Of a stretch of 29,723 nt of DNA, positions 14,876 to 22,516 are shown piece after piece. The stretch is from DATGLE01 sp035294325 (GTDB lineage Bacteria; Chloroflexota; Ktedonobacteria; Ktedonobacterales; Ktedonobacteraceae). Made by a program: the position numbers and the translations under genes. The first letter of the stretch is position 1, and each line of letters begins with the position of its first letter. The stretch is taken from positions 1-29,723 of the forward strand of contig DATGLE010000150.1 in NCBI GenBank assembly GCA_035294325.1, in the 5' to 3' direction. Below the pieces are notes generated by a model. It was not told where the DNA came from. It was given only the letters and a program-made list of their open reading frames with translations, and ran no database searches.

Positions 14876-15904
14876 TTAATAACTCCAGTTCAACCCGCAT
14901 TGCGCGCAATGCCGCGCAGGATGGTCGCTTTCGAAGGCGCGCCGGAATGCCTCGTAGCGCTCGCCGCGCCAGATTGCCTCGATAGGTTCCTGGAAGATGT
15001 TGCCAAGCACGCGCTCCTCCCTGTACTCTCTGGCACTCCTATGGCCGAACGGCGCAAAGCAGCAGGAGAGCACGTTGCCGCTGGACGTGATATAGGTCAG
15101 GGTGTAGGGCCGCCGGCAGCCCGACCAGGGCCGCTCACCGAAATCGCGCGTGATGCTCTTCAGCGGCGTGGCCGAGCCGGCGGCATTGAACGTGATGCCC
15201 CGCTCGCGGCACATTTCCTCGCAGCGTTGCACCAGTTCCAGTTCCTCAGCCGTGGCGCGGCCAAAGAGGGCCTGCTGCGCAACTGCCAGGCCGGCGCCGA
15301 AATAGACGAAGCGCTGCATGTAAACCTCTTTGATCCCGGCCTCACCTGCCAGTTCGATCAGGCCCGGTAGATCGTGCAGGTTCTCACGCATAGCCGTGAA
15401 CCAGAGCGAGACCGCCGGCCTGTGAGCGTCCTGCGCCTTCTGCATAGCTATGAAGGCGCGCACATTGCGCCAGATCTTATCAAAGGCATCTACGCCACGC
15501 ACACGGGCGTACATTTCGCGCGTTGAGCCGTCCATTGAGAGACGATATTCGTCAAGTCCCGCATCGATGAGCGCCTGGCCGCGTTTCTCAGTGAGCGCAA
15601 TGCCGTTGGAATTGAAAAGGACATACACCCCGCGCTCCTTGAGGTAGCTAATCATTCGCGGCAAATCTTTATTGAGCAGCGGCTCACCCAATCCATGCAA
15701 CACCACGCGCTCCAGGGCAGGAAATTGCTCTACAATATAGCGAAACTCATCATAGCTCAGATCGCGGTCTTCCTCGCGCGAGAGCAGTGTGCGCGGGCAC
15801 TGCTGGCAGAATTCGTTACAACGGCTGGTTGGCTCGATGTAGATCGAGCGTGGTAGCGCAAGCGCCTGCGTCGAAGGCGCTGTCTGGCTCATAGGCGTTA
15901 TCAT
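14876..15904 (-). CDS. Radical SAM protein with SPASM-like C-terminus
   Basis: The 342-aa protein has the radical SAM cluster motif CNEFCQQC (C29, C33, C36), the GLGEPLLN glycine-rich strand and a typical half barrel. The C-terminal part has further cysteines (WSGC, LSCC, HCAQC) and the LGNI...IEAIW pattern of SPASM/twitch domains that bind auxiliary Fe-S clusters. The substrate is unknown. It does not carry the sequence pattern I would expect for MftC, so I do not assign it to mycofactocin maturation. The start at 15904 has GAGGAG 8 bases upstream and lies inside the end of the DUF2064 gene, an 89-nt overlap. With the two transferase genes upstream it probably forms an operon for a modified sugar or lipid. 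Confidence 0.85.
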   Translation of the reverse strand: MITPMSQTAPSTQALALPRSIYIEPTSRCNEFCQQCPRTLLSREEDRDLSYDEFRYIVEQFPALERVVLHGLGEPLLNKDLPRMISYLKERGVYVLFNSNGIALTEKRGQALIDAGLDEYRLSMDGSTREMYARVRGVDAFDKIWRNVRAFIAMQKAQDAHRPAVSLWFTAMRENLHDLPGLIELAGEAGIKEVYMQRFVYFGAGLAVAQQALFGRATAEELELVQRCEEMCRERGITFNAAGSATPLKSITRDFGERPWSGCRRPYTLTYITSSGNVLSCCFAPFGHRSAREYREERVLGNIFQEPIEAIWRGERYEAFRRAFESDHPARHCAQCGLNWSY

Positions 15905-16580
15905 GATGCATTCTCCTCATACTATCCAGGTGGGCGGCTGTCGCCGGAGCACAGGTTCTATCGGCCCGCAGCAGATCAATGAGCCGCAGCAGGTCAGGAA
16001 ATTCATCGATATCAAAGAGAGAGTCTATAAGCTCTACCGTCAACTGCTGGCGTTGTGCCGCCGCAACGGTCATATGCGCCACAACATCGGTGCTCATCGG
16101 GATGCCGCTAAAGACATCGTAGGGCTTGCGCATAGCGAGCAGATAGTAGCCCCCGTCATCAGCCGGCCCCAGTACGATATCGGCATGATCGAGCGCGATG
16201 CTGGCCCGATCAACGAGTTCGCGGCTGATGTGCGGCGAGTCCGAGCCAATGAGAATGGTGCGAGCATAGCCATGCGCACTGGTCCAGCGGAAGACGTTGT
16301 GCAGGCGCGCACCGAAATTCTCCCCCTCCTGTGGGAAGCATCGCATTCGCCGCGCATGCGCAGGAGCGAGCGTCGCGACCAGCCCCCGGTAATCGGCTCC
16401 GGCGGGCGTATAGGCCCAGTGCAGATCGTAGTGATAGCCGGCGAAGCGCCAGGCCAGGTCGCTCAAAAACGCGCGGTAGAGCTTCGCCGCCTCCTCGTCA
16501 CCGATGGCGCGCGCCAGGCGCGTTTTCGTCCGCCCCGCCTGCGGATAACGGGCAACCACTACCAGAGCGGTATCAGACAT
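15816..16580 (-). CDS. DUF2064/TIGR04282-type nucleotidyl- or glycosyltransferase
   Basis: The 254-aa protein has a GT-A-like nucleotide-binding pattern. At the N-terminus it has ARYPQAGRTKTRLA (10-23), like the P-x-x-G-x-x-K-T-R-L loop of sugar-nucleotide enzymes. Also present are GENFGARLH (86-94), ILIGSDSPH (109-117, metal-binding) and PADDGGYYLL (139-148). These are the hallmarks of the DUF2064 (TIGR04282) family, related to cofactor guanylyltransferases and often paired with a GT2 enzyme. Biochemical function is unproven. I start at 16580, where GAGGGG lies 7 bases upstream; the longer frame to 16607 has no such site. Its last 30 codons overlap the radical SAM gene. Confidence 0.85.
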   Translation of the reverse strand: MSDTALVVVARYPQAGRTKTRLARAIGDEEAAKLYRAFLSDLAWRFAGYHYDLHWAYTPAGADYRGLVATLAPAHARRMRCFPQEGENFGARLHNVFRWTSAHGYARTILIGSDSPHISRELVDRASIALDHADIVLGPADDGGYYLLAMRKPYDVFSGIPMSTDVVAHMTVAAAQRQQLTVELIDSLFDIDEFPDLLRLIDLLRADRTCAPATAAHLDSMRRMHHDNAYEPDSAFDAGACATTLDLHRANQPL

Positions 16581-16628
16581 GCCAGACCCCTCATTATTTA
16601 TTTCCATTCAGCGAGCAAAACCTTTCAT

Positions 16629-17333
16629 TCAGAACCTTCTCGCCCCTGCATAACGCAGCGTCGTACTCAACATATAGTATGCAGCCTTGACGGCACCGGC
16701 CAGATTGCCGGCGACTTTAGAGTGCCCATGACTGCGCCTCCGGTAATGAAGCGGCAGTTCGACGATGCGATAATGCGCGCGTGCAGCCTTGACCAGCATC
16801 TCCACCGGCCAGCCGAAGGTCATCTCATGCATATGCAACGCTTCCAGTTGCGTGCAGCGTATCACCCTGAAAGAGCCGATATCATGCAGCCGCACGCCAT
16901 AGAGCAGGCCGACCATACGACTGACCAGCCAGTTGCCCAGGCGTGCCTGTGGAGGAACGGCGCCGCGTTCGGAGCGCTCACCTACGCGCGAGCCGACGAC
17001 GAGATCAGCGGTGCCGTCGCGCACGGGAGCAAGCATCAGGGGGAGATCAGCGGGATCATCACTGCCATCACCGTCCATAAAAATAACTATCGCGGCACCC
17101 AGGCTCAATGCGGTTTTCAGCCCCTTTAAACAGGCGCGCCCATAGCCGCGCTGCGGTTCGCTGGCTACGATAGCGCCGGCTCCCCTCGCTACAGCGGCGG
17201 TATGGTCGGTGCTGCCATTATCGACGACGATAACCCACTGAGCAAAAGCGTGAGGGATCTCCGCGAGCAGATGTCTGAGCGCCTCTTCCTCATTCAGAGC
17301 CGGGATAACAATCGCAACCTTCTCGGCAATCAT
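16629..17333 (-). CDS. Family 2 glycosyltransferase (dolichyl-phosphate-sugar synthase-like)
   Basis: The 234-aa protein is a short GT2 enzyme without membrane helices. Motifs are VAIVIPALNEEEAL (6-19), VVDNGSTDHT (36-45), QRGYGRACLKG and the metal-binding DGDGSDDP (87-94). The later DIGSFRVIR segment and the basic region HYRRRSHGHSK complete the polyprenyl-phosphate mannosyl/glucosyltransferase-like pattern. It probably transfers a sugar from a nucleotide to a lipid or small-molecule acceptor. I use the ATG at 17333, with GAGGAG about 10 bases upstream. It is the first gene of a three-gene minus-strand unit and is 48 bp from the DUF2064 gene. Confidence 0.88.
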   Translation of the reverse strand: MIAEKVAIVIPALNEEEALRHLLAEIPHAFAQWVIVVDNGSTDHTAAVARGAGAIVASEPQRGYGRACLKGLKTALSLGAAIVIFMDGDGSDDPADLPLMLAPVRDGTADLVVGSRVGERSERGAVPPQARLGNWLVSRMVGLLYGVRLHDIGSFRVIRCTQLEALHMHEMTFGWPVEMLVKAARAHYRIVELPLHYRRRSHGHSKVAGNLAGAVKAAYYMLSTTLRYAGARRF

Positions 17334-17446
17334 CAGCTTGCAACTCCTCAACCATTATAATTGAAGTCAATAAAGACCAGATTACAACATAGCACGTTGA
17401 GCAGGAACACTATTTACCATTGCGAGCAACAAAATGCTCCCGCCCT

Positions 17447-17557
17447 TGAAAAAATGGCTGCGCAAACAGCCCTATCAGCAGGTGCGGCCCGATAAAGAGG
17501 CCGTCCATTGCCACACCTTTGAAAAAATGGCCGCGCAAACAGCCCTATCAGCAGGTG
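17447..17557. repeat. Direct duplication of a 38-bp segment
   Basis: A segment beginning GAAAAAATGGC and running through CGCAAACAGCCC to GCAGGTG occurs at 17447-17484 and again at 17520-17557, with one base change. The 35 bases between contain a GCGGCCC...GAGGCCGT stretch. The second copy runs straight into the 63-bp tandem array. Confidence 0.85.
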
Positions 17558-17560
17558 GTG

Positions 17561-17815
17561 TCTGCCGCTCCGCATCCCCCCCGTGCCTGCCGTTTGCGCG
17601 GCATCCCCCCGCCAGGGAGAGGTGTCTGCCGCTCCGCATCCCTCCCGTGCCTGCCGTTTGCGCGGCATCCCCTCGCCAGGGAGAGGCATCTGCCGCTCCG
17701 CATCCCCCCGTGCCTGCCGTTTGCGCGGCATCCCCTCGCCAGAGAGAGGTGTCTGCCGCTCCGCATCCCCCCGTGCCTGCCGTTTGCGCGGCATCCCCTC
17801 GCCAGAGAGAGGTGT
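17561..17815. repeat. 63-64 bp tandem repeat, four units
   Basis: Units start TCTGCCGCTCCGCATCCC at 17561, 17625, 17689 and 17752 (spacing 64, 64, 63). Each holds GTGCCTGCCGTTTGCGCGGC and ends near CTCGCCAGRGAGAGGTG. The last unit changes in mid-repeat into the left arm of palindrome F. Since the period is near 63, long frames stay open on both strands; I regard these as artefacts. Confidence 0.88.
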
Positions 17816-17914
17816 ATGGTGTGGGAACATGCGCGGAGCGCATGTTCCCACACCATACACCTCTCCGGCGAGCGCCGCAGGCGCGAGCACGCGAGAGAGG
17901 CAGAAATCAGGCGC
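17801..17914 (+). repeat. Variable-arm palindromic element, copy F
   Basis: A perfect 28-bp palindrome, arms 17807-17834 and 17838-17865, has loop GGA and the ATGCGC/GCGCAT apex. The right foot GCGAGCGCCGCAGGCGCGAG starts at 17868, and the end is AAATCAGGCGC. The usual left hairpin foot is absent: its place is taken by the tandem array, whose GAGAGGTG end forms the outer left arm. Confidence 0.88.
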
Positions 17915-17945
17915 CTCCTTAGCCTGACAGATAAACAAAGAGTTT

Positions 17946-18000
17946 ACGAAATTCGTTACAAATCAGCCATATATTCCTGGAATCCGTATGATTAATCATA
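17946..18000. promoter_or_regulatory. Two small palindromes upstream of the transporter promoter
   Basis: ACGAAATTCGT (17946-17956) and TATGATTAATCATA (17987-18000) are perfect dyads in an AT-rich stretch 80-130 bases before the promoter. They could bind a dimeric regulator, but no regulator gene is nearby. Confidence 0.35.
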
Positions 18001-18077
18001 TAGAATTGCTATTCTCAAGGATATACGCTAAAATTAGGGATGAGAATTTTATTTCCATCTCTGGACCAGCCATATAC

Positions 18078-18106
18078 TTGACACACAGCAAGGGGCTATC
18101 TATACT
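18078..18106 (+). promoter_or_regulatory. Near-consensus sigma-70 promoter of the ABC transporter operon
   Basis: TTGACA (18078-18083) and TATACT (18101-18106) are separated by exactly 17 bases. Transcription should start near 18113, giving a leader of about 80 bases before the ATPase gene. Confidence 0.8.
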
Positions 18107-18195
18107 GATGGCAACCTTATAGTCGTGTTTCCAGGATGCTGCCTACGGCCGGATTTTCGCGCACAGCAATCTAACTTAAGGAGCGGGAATATCTT

Positions 18196-19032
18196 ATGAG
18201 CACCGAGCAAGACGCAACCAGCGAAACCTCTACCCCTCCTCTTAATCGGCAAACGCTTTCTCAGTCAGCAGCGCCTGCCGAGAGCGAGATCATCATTCAG
18301 GCCATCAAACTCAACAAGTATTTCGGCGATAAGCACGTGCTCAAGGACATCGATTTCGAGGTACGTAAGGGTGAGGTAGTGGCGCTGATCGGTCCAAGCG
18401 GCTCCGGCAAAAGCACGCTTATTCGCTGCCTGAACGCGCTGGAAAAGGCGACGAGCGGCGAAATCTTCATTCACGGCCAGAAGCTCAATCCGTATCTCTC
18501 AGTCAAGCAGCTCAGCCCCATTCGCCGCGAACTGGGCGTGGTTTTCCAGAACTTTAACCTCTTCCCTCATATGACCGTCCTCCAGAACGTTATCGAGGCG
18601 CCTTTGCTGGTACGCAAGATGCCGAAGGATCAGGCCGTGGCGCTCGGCGAGAGGCTGCTTGAGAAGGTCGGCCTCTCAGAGAAGCGCGATGTCTACCCCG
18701 GTCGCCTCTCCGGCGGCCAGAAACAGCGCGTGGCGATTGCCCGCGCGCTCGCTATGCAGCCGCGCGCCCTGCTCTTCGACGAGCCAACCTCCGCGCTCGA
18801 TCCCGAGCTGGTGGGCGAGGTGCTCAAAGTCATGCGCGATCTTGCCTATGAGGGCAGCACGATGGTCGTTGCGACGCATGAAATGCATTTTGCGCGCGAT
18901 GTCTCGGATCGCGTTGTCTTTATATGCGATGGCATCATTGTAGAGGAGGGCGATCCCGAAGAACTGTTCAGGAAGCCCAGGCATAAACGCACACAGCTCT
19001 TCCTGGAGCGCGTGCTCTCCGTCTTACCTTAG
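18196..19032 (+). CDS. Polar amino-acid ABC transporter ATPase (GlnQ/HisP type)
   Basis: The 278-aa protein has a complete ABC ATPase: Walker A GPSGSGKST (66-74), Q-loop Q118, signature LSGGQ (171-175), Walker B ALLFDE (191-196) and switch H228. The sequence VFQNFNLFPHMTVLQNV is typical of the polar amino-acid uptake family. A polar extension of about 30 residues precedes the domain. AAGGAG is about 12 bases before the ATG, slightly far. It is first in an operon with a binding protein and two permeases, and powers import of an amino acid or, given the downstream genes, possibly a related amine. Confidence 0.93.
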   Translation: MSTEQDATSETSTPPLNRQTLSQSAAPAESEIIIQAIKLNKYFGDKHVLKDIDFEVRKGEVVALIGPSGSGKSTLIRCLNALEKATSGEIFIHGQKLNPYLSVKQLSPIRRELGVVFQNFNLFPHMTVLQNVIEAPLLVRKMPKDQAVALGERLLEKVGLSEKRDVYPGRLSGGQKQRVAIARALAMQPRALLFDEPTSALDPELVGEVLKVMRDLAYEGSTMVVATHEMHFARDVSDRVVFICDGIIVEEGDPEELFRKPRHKRTQLFLERVLSVLP

Positions 19033-19073
19033 ACCCGGATGCCAGGGAGAGGCATCAGAAAGGCGCATTAGCT

Positions 19074-20003
19074 ATGATAAGTGGCATCAACAGGCGAACG
19101 TTTTTGAAGCGCACGGGCCAGGCAGGCGGACTCATCGCCGCCGGTGGCGCGTTAGAGTCTTTCCTGGCCGCTTGCGGCGGCAATGTTCCGACAACCACAG
19201 CCAGTACCACTCCCGGCACTGAGAAGGTCGGGAACAAGGGCCTATTGATCCCTACGCAACTGCAATGGGGCGCGGATTACGTAGATGGTGCCCCCTATGT
19301 ATTTCAGGATCCAAAAAATCCTAAAAATCTCATCGGCTTCGAGGTCGAGATCGCGGCGGCAATGGCGAAGCTGATGGGCGTCTCACCAAAGATGGTGGAG
19401 ACCGACTACGGCAAGCTGGAGCAGGCGCTGCTGGCAAACCAGTTTGACTTTGTGATGAACGGTTGGGAGATCACCGAGGACCGTAAGAAGACCGAGTATT
19501 TCTCCGATCCCTACTATCGCTACGGCCAGCAGATCGTGGTACGCGCCGACGATCCGCGCTTCGCCAGCTTCGATCAGAACAGCAACGTCCCCCTGTCGAC
19601 GCTGGAGGGCCTCAAGGTCGGCACCGGCACCGGCTACAAAGCCGCCGACGACCTGGCAACCGACTCCAAAATTATCATCAAGCTCTACGATGGCAACTTG
19701 CCGTTTGACGATCTCAAGCAGAAAAAGATTGACGCCATGATGGTAGACCTGCCGATCATCGCCTACTATGTGCTCGGCGCCGGCCCCGGCGGCACAAAAG
19801 ACCCGGCGCTAAAAGCCATTGGCAAGCCTCTCTTCCCCGATGTCTATGTGATTGGCTTCAATCAGGGCAATCCCAACGCGAAGGTTCTCTTGCCGGAGGT
19901 CAACCAGGCTATCGCCATCCTCAAGAAAAATGGCACGCTCAAGGCAATCTACCAGAAATGGAGCCTGTGGAACGACCAGCAGGCTGCCATCGGCATTGTC
20001 TAG
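19074..20003 (+). CDS. ABC transporter substrate-binding lipoprotein with Tat-type signal
   Basis: The 309-aa protein begins with NRRTFLKR, a twin-arginine motif, then a hydrophobic stretch and a lipobox FLAAC with C34 as the lipidation site. A Thr/Ser linker precedes a family 3 solute-binding domain: GFEVEIAAAMAKLMG, a deep-pocket D/E set (VETDYGKLEQALLANQFD), NGWEIT...FSDPYYRYGQ and GLKVGTGTGYKA. This family binds amino acids or opines. Tat export of a lipoprotein implies folding before export. It lies 41 bp after the ATPase gene. Confidence 0.92.
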   Translation: MISGINRRTFLKRTGQAGGLIAAGGALESFLAACGGNVPTTTASTTPGTEKVGNKGLLIPTQLQWGADYVDGAPYVFQDPKNPKNLIGFEVEIAAAMAKLMGVSPKMVETDYGKLEQALLANQFDFVMNGWEITEDRKKTEYFSDPYYRYGQQIVVRADDPRFASFDQNSNVPLSTLEGLKVGTGTGYKAADDLATDSKIIIKLYDGNLPFDDLKQKKIDAMMVDLPIIAYYVLGAGPGGTKDPALKAIGKPLFPDVYVIGFNQGNPNAKVLLPEVNQAIAILKKNGTLKAIYQKWSLWNDQQAAIGIV

Positions 20004-20038
20004 CCGGGCGCACGAGGCTTGCAAGCCAGCCTCAGTGC

Positions 20039-20138
20039 TCCCGGTGGTGAGAGTGGGTGACAGGCGTGTGGCTGTGCCACACGCCTGTCACCCACTCTCA
20101 CCACCGGGAGTGGCGAAGGCGCGATGGATAATGCAACC
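20039..20138 (+). repeat. Palindromic element, copy G (34-bp perfect arms)
   Basis: Arms 20039-20072 and 20076-20109 pair perfectly over 34 bp with loop TGT, the longest perfect stem here. The apex is GTGTGGC/GCCACAC, not the ATGCGC type. The flank GAAGGCGCGATGGATAATGC resembles a decayed right foot, and a similar CGCGATGGGTGATGCAGCC recurs at 20190-20208. It lies inside the transporter operon between the binding-protein and permease genes, so it may lower read-through. Confidence 0.85.
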
Positions 20139-20282
20139 TTTGAATACACCCTGATATACGGAGCACGGTTCTGATCGTGAGCGGGAAGTCGCGATGGGTG
20201 ATGCAGCCACCAGACGTTCACGGTTGGACCATCTTTACTAGCAAATTATCATGAGCATTGATGATAGATAGGAGGGCTATTT

Positions 20283-20960
20283 GTGAACCCATCTGAAAGT
20301 CTGTTTTTACAAGCCCTGCCGGCCTTCCTTCTCGGAGCGCGCGATACCATCATTTACTGCGTATCCTCCTTCGCGCTGGCTCTGCTCTTCGGGCTTATCC
20401 TCGCCCTGATGAACAGCTCCCGTTTCGTCTGGCTCAAAGCGCCCGCCCGCATTTTTATCGAGGTCATCCGCAGCACGCCTATCCTGGCCCAGATGTTCCT
20501 GCTCTATTATGGTGTGGGCGCCGTGCTGGCGAACGTCAACCTGGCCTATCTCGACAATGCCTGGGTGGCAGGCATTGCCACCCTGTCCCTCAACTACGCG
20601 GCTTACGAAGCCGAGGTTTATCGCGCCGGCTTCCTCTCAGTTGATCGCGGCCAGACCGAAGCTGCTCTTTCATTGGGACTGACCTCGGAGCAAAATTTCT
20701 TCCGTATCGTGCTGCCACAGGCCATCCCTTTAATGATCCCCCCCTTTGTCAACGATTTCATCTATATGCTCAAAGACTCGGCCATCGTCAGCGTCATCTC
20801 GGGCACCGAGCTTACCTCCGTGCTCGACTACTGGAGTTCGCGCCACGGCAGTAACCTCTTCCCCCTCTATCTGCTGGCTGTGGGACTCTATCTCATCATG
20901 AGCCTGCCCACTTCATACGTTGCACGCTTCTTTGAGCGCAGGCTGCGTGCGGCATTATAG
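20283..20960 (+). CDS. Polar amino-acid ABC transporter permease 1
   Basis: The 225-aa membrane protein has about five helices and the HisMQ-type permease signature: RIFIEVIRSTPILAQ near residue 60 and the EAA loop EAALSLGLTSEQNFFRIVLPQ. The start is GTG at 20283, with AGGAGG 7 bases upstream. It partners the second permease 17 bp downstream as a heterodimeric channel for the ATPase at 18196. Confidence 0.93.
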   Translation: MNPSESLFLQALPAFLLGARDTIIYCVSSFALALLFGLILALMNSSRFVWLKAPARIFIEVIRSTPILAQMFLLYYGVGAVLANVNLAYLDNAWVAGIATLSLNYAAYEAEVYRAGFLSVDRGQTEAALSLGLTSEQNFFRIVLPQAIPLMIPPFVNDFIYMLKDSAIVSVISGTELTSVLDYWSSRHGSNLFPLYLLAVGLYLIMSLPTSYVARFFERRLRAAL

Positions 20961-20977
20961 TGAGAGGAGAAGCGCAT

Positions 20978-21829
20978 ATGCAGCAAGCGTTACCCAGCAC
21001 TGAACCAAAGCGGCGAAGCTGGCTTGTCATACTCGATTACCTTTTCTATGTCGCGCTGGCCGCCGCTCTGGCAGGATTTCTCTATTATATCTACACCTTC
21101 AGGCAGGAGGCCCTTCTTATCACGCCTTATTTGCTGGCCGGCGCGGCGGCGACGATAGCTATCTCAGCAGTAAGCATGGTGCTGGCGACGATTTTTGGCT
21201 TTATTGGCGCGCTTGGCCGGCTCTCACGCTTCACCGTGCTTCGCGCCATCGCCGCCATCTACGTTGAGGTCATACGGGGAACGCCCATCCTCGTCCAATT
21301 GTTCGTCTGGTACTTCGGCCTGAGCCTTCTGCTGGCACGCCTGGGCTTCAGCCCCTATGCAGTTGCCTTCCAGTTTATGACCGTGCTGCAAAATAACAGC
21401 CTGGTGCCCGATACCTTCAACGGCATCTTCTACGGCATCATCGGGTTGAGCTTTAACTACGGCGCTTATCTCACCGAGGTCTTCCGCACCGGCATTGAAT
21501 CCGTAGATAAGGGGCAGAGCGAGGCCGCGCTCAGCCTGGGGCTGACTTCCAGCCAGGCTCTGCGCCGCATTATTCTGCCACAGGCCATTCGTATCACTAT
21601 TCCGCCATTCACTAACTACTTTATTACGCTTGTACAGGATAGCTCGCTGCTCGCTACTCTCTCCGTGCTCGAACTGGAGCAGCAAACCTACGCGCTCGCC
21701 TTCCCGCTCATCAATTCCAATACCAAGCTGTTCGTCTTTATCTTCGGCGCGCTCTTCTACCTCGCCATCTGTTACCCCCTCGCGCTGCTTGCTCGCTACC
21801 TTGAGGCCAGAATGGCGGTGGCATATTAA
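20978..21829 (+). CDS. Polar amino-acid ABC transporter permease 2
   Basis: The 283-aa membrane protein resembles the first permease: EVIRGTPILVQLFVWYFGL and EAA loop EAALSLGLTSSQALRRIILPQ. It is longer because of an extra N-terminal helix (about residues 22-43) and a longer loop. I start at ATG 20978, preceded by GAGAGGAG; the frame opens at GTG 20960, which overlaps the previous stop. It is the last gene of the transporter operon. Confidence 0.93.
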   Translation: MQQALPSTEPKRRSWLVILDYLFYVALAAALAGFLYYIYTFRQEALLITPYLLAGAAATIAISAVSMVLATIFGFIGALGRLSRFTVLRAIAAIYVEVIRGTPILVQLFVWYFGLSLLLARLGFSPYAVAFQFMTVLQNNSLVPDTFNGIFYGIIGLSFNYGAYLTEVFRTGIESVDKGQSEAALSLGLTSSQALRRIILPQAIRITIPPFTNYFITLVQDSSLLATLSVLELEQQTYALAFPLINSNTKLFVFIFGALFYLAICYPLALLARYLEARMAVAY

Positions 21830-21878
21830 AACTGGCTTGCGCAGGGACAGCCGGGGCGATGGGCCTGTGGCGTTATGT

Positions 21879-21965
21879 AGAGGAGAAAGGAGGACCAGCG
21901 CGTGTCGGCGCCCGCTGGTCCTCCTTTCTCCTCTGCGAGCTACCGAAGGTGGCAAGGCCGGCAAA
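21879..21965 (+). repeat. Palindromic element, copy H (short arms)
   Basis: Arms 21879-21900 and 21913-21934 pair perfectly over 22 bp, with a 12-base GC-rich apex instead of the 3-base loop. The right foot GCGAGCTACCGAAGGTGGC, then GCCGGCAA, matches the foot of copy C in layout with several changes. It follows the transporter operon and could serve as its terminator. A CCCCGG-CGAT-CCGGGG hairpin lies just downstream. Confidence 0.75.
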
Positions 21966-22207
21966 ACAGTGGCGTGTGCCCCGGCGATCCGGGGACGGGG
22001 ACTTGCTTTTCAGGCTGCTTCAGGCTATACTTGGTAGAGAAGCTATTTTTCTACTGGCTTTTTTCACGAATCGCGGGTGCCTTATGAAAGAAACAGACAT
22101 TCCAGGCAAGCGAAGAGGACGCTACATACCGAAATTCTACGTATTCCGGGGCTTTCACCTGTCCACCTGCTACCCCTGATCACACCTCCCTCTCTACCTC
22201 ATTGCAC

Positions 22208-22516
22208 CCCGGCTATTAACAGCCGGGCCTGCGACAGATGACCGCAAGGATCATCTCTACTCTGGTGATGGTACTTGCCCTCAACTGCTTTCGTGTGTAT
22301 ACACGTAGTTTCGTCATCGCCAGGCGTCTCCTGTTCCCAAAAGGTTATCCCGAGGGACAGGTCTTTCCATACCTGCTGCATGGCAGAGATGTAATTTACT
22401 CTCATCTGCTTGTGCGTAAGTCCGTAACTTCGCACAGATGCCGCTGCCAGCTTTGACCGTCCATGCGGAGCGGGCAGGTATGGACGTGTACGTCCGCATT
22501 ACCAGAAAGGGGTTTT
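22208..22516 (+). promoter_or_regulatory. Structured 5' leader of the amine-catabolism genes
   Basis: About 300 bases without a credible gene hold a series of hairpins. CCCGGCT/AGCCGGG is at 22208-22227. CTGGTGATG/CATCGCCAG (22262-22270, 22315-22323) encloses CGTGTGTATACACG. CTGTTCCC/GGGACAG spans 22331-22360 and CATCTG..TGTGCG/CGCACAGATG spans 22403-22440. Near the gene three pairings compete: GTCCAT/ATGGAC (22459, 22480), GGACGT/ACGTCC (22482-22495) and ATGCGGA/TCCGCAT (22463, 22493). Mutually exclusive stems just before the ribosome site suggest RNA-level control. I could not match a known riboswitch class. Confidence 0.45.

Noticed and set aside
14876..15904. Assigning the radical SAM gene as MftC of the mycofactocin system
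   Set aside because: It lacks the MftC-type sequence around the CxxxCxxC motif, has a different operon, and lies beyond two divergent genes.
15903..17129. 408-codon plus-strand frame opposite the DUF2064 and GT2 genes
   Set aside because: Antisense shadow of two well-recognised genes with no family resemblance; typical of high-GC coding DNA.
17414..17938. Repetitive frames of 100-174 codons over the 63-bp tandem array
   Set aside because: A period near 63 keeps frames open on both strands; products are low-complexity repeats running into a palindrome.
22199..22499. Small frames on both strands in the leader before patA
   Set aside because: No convincing family match; the region is better described by its hairpins. 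A decayed mobile-element end remains possible.
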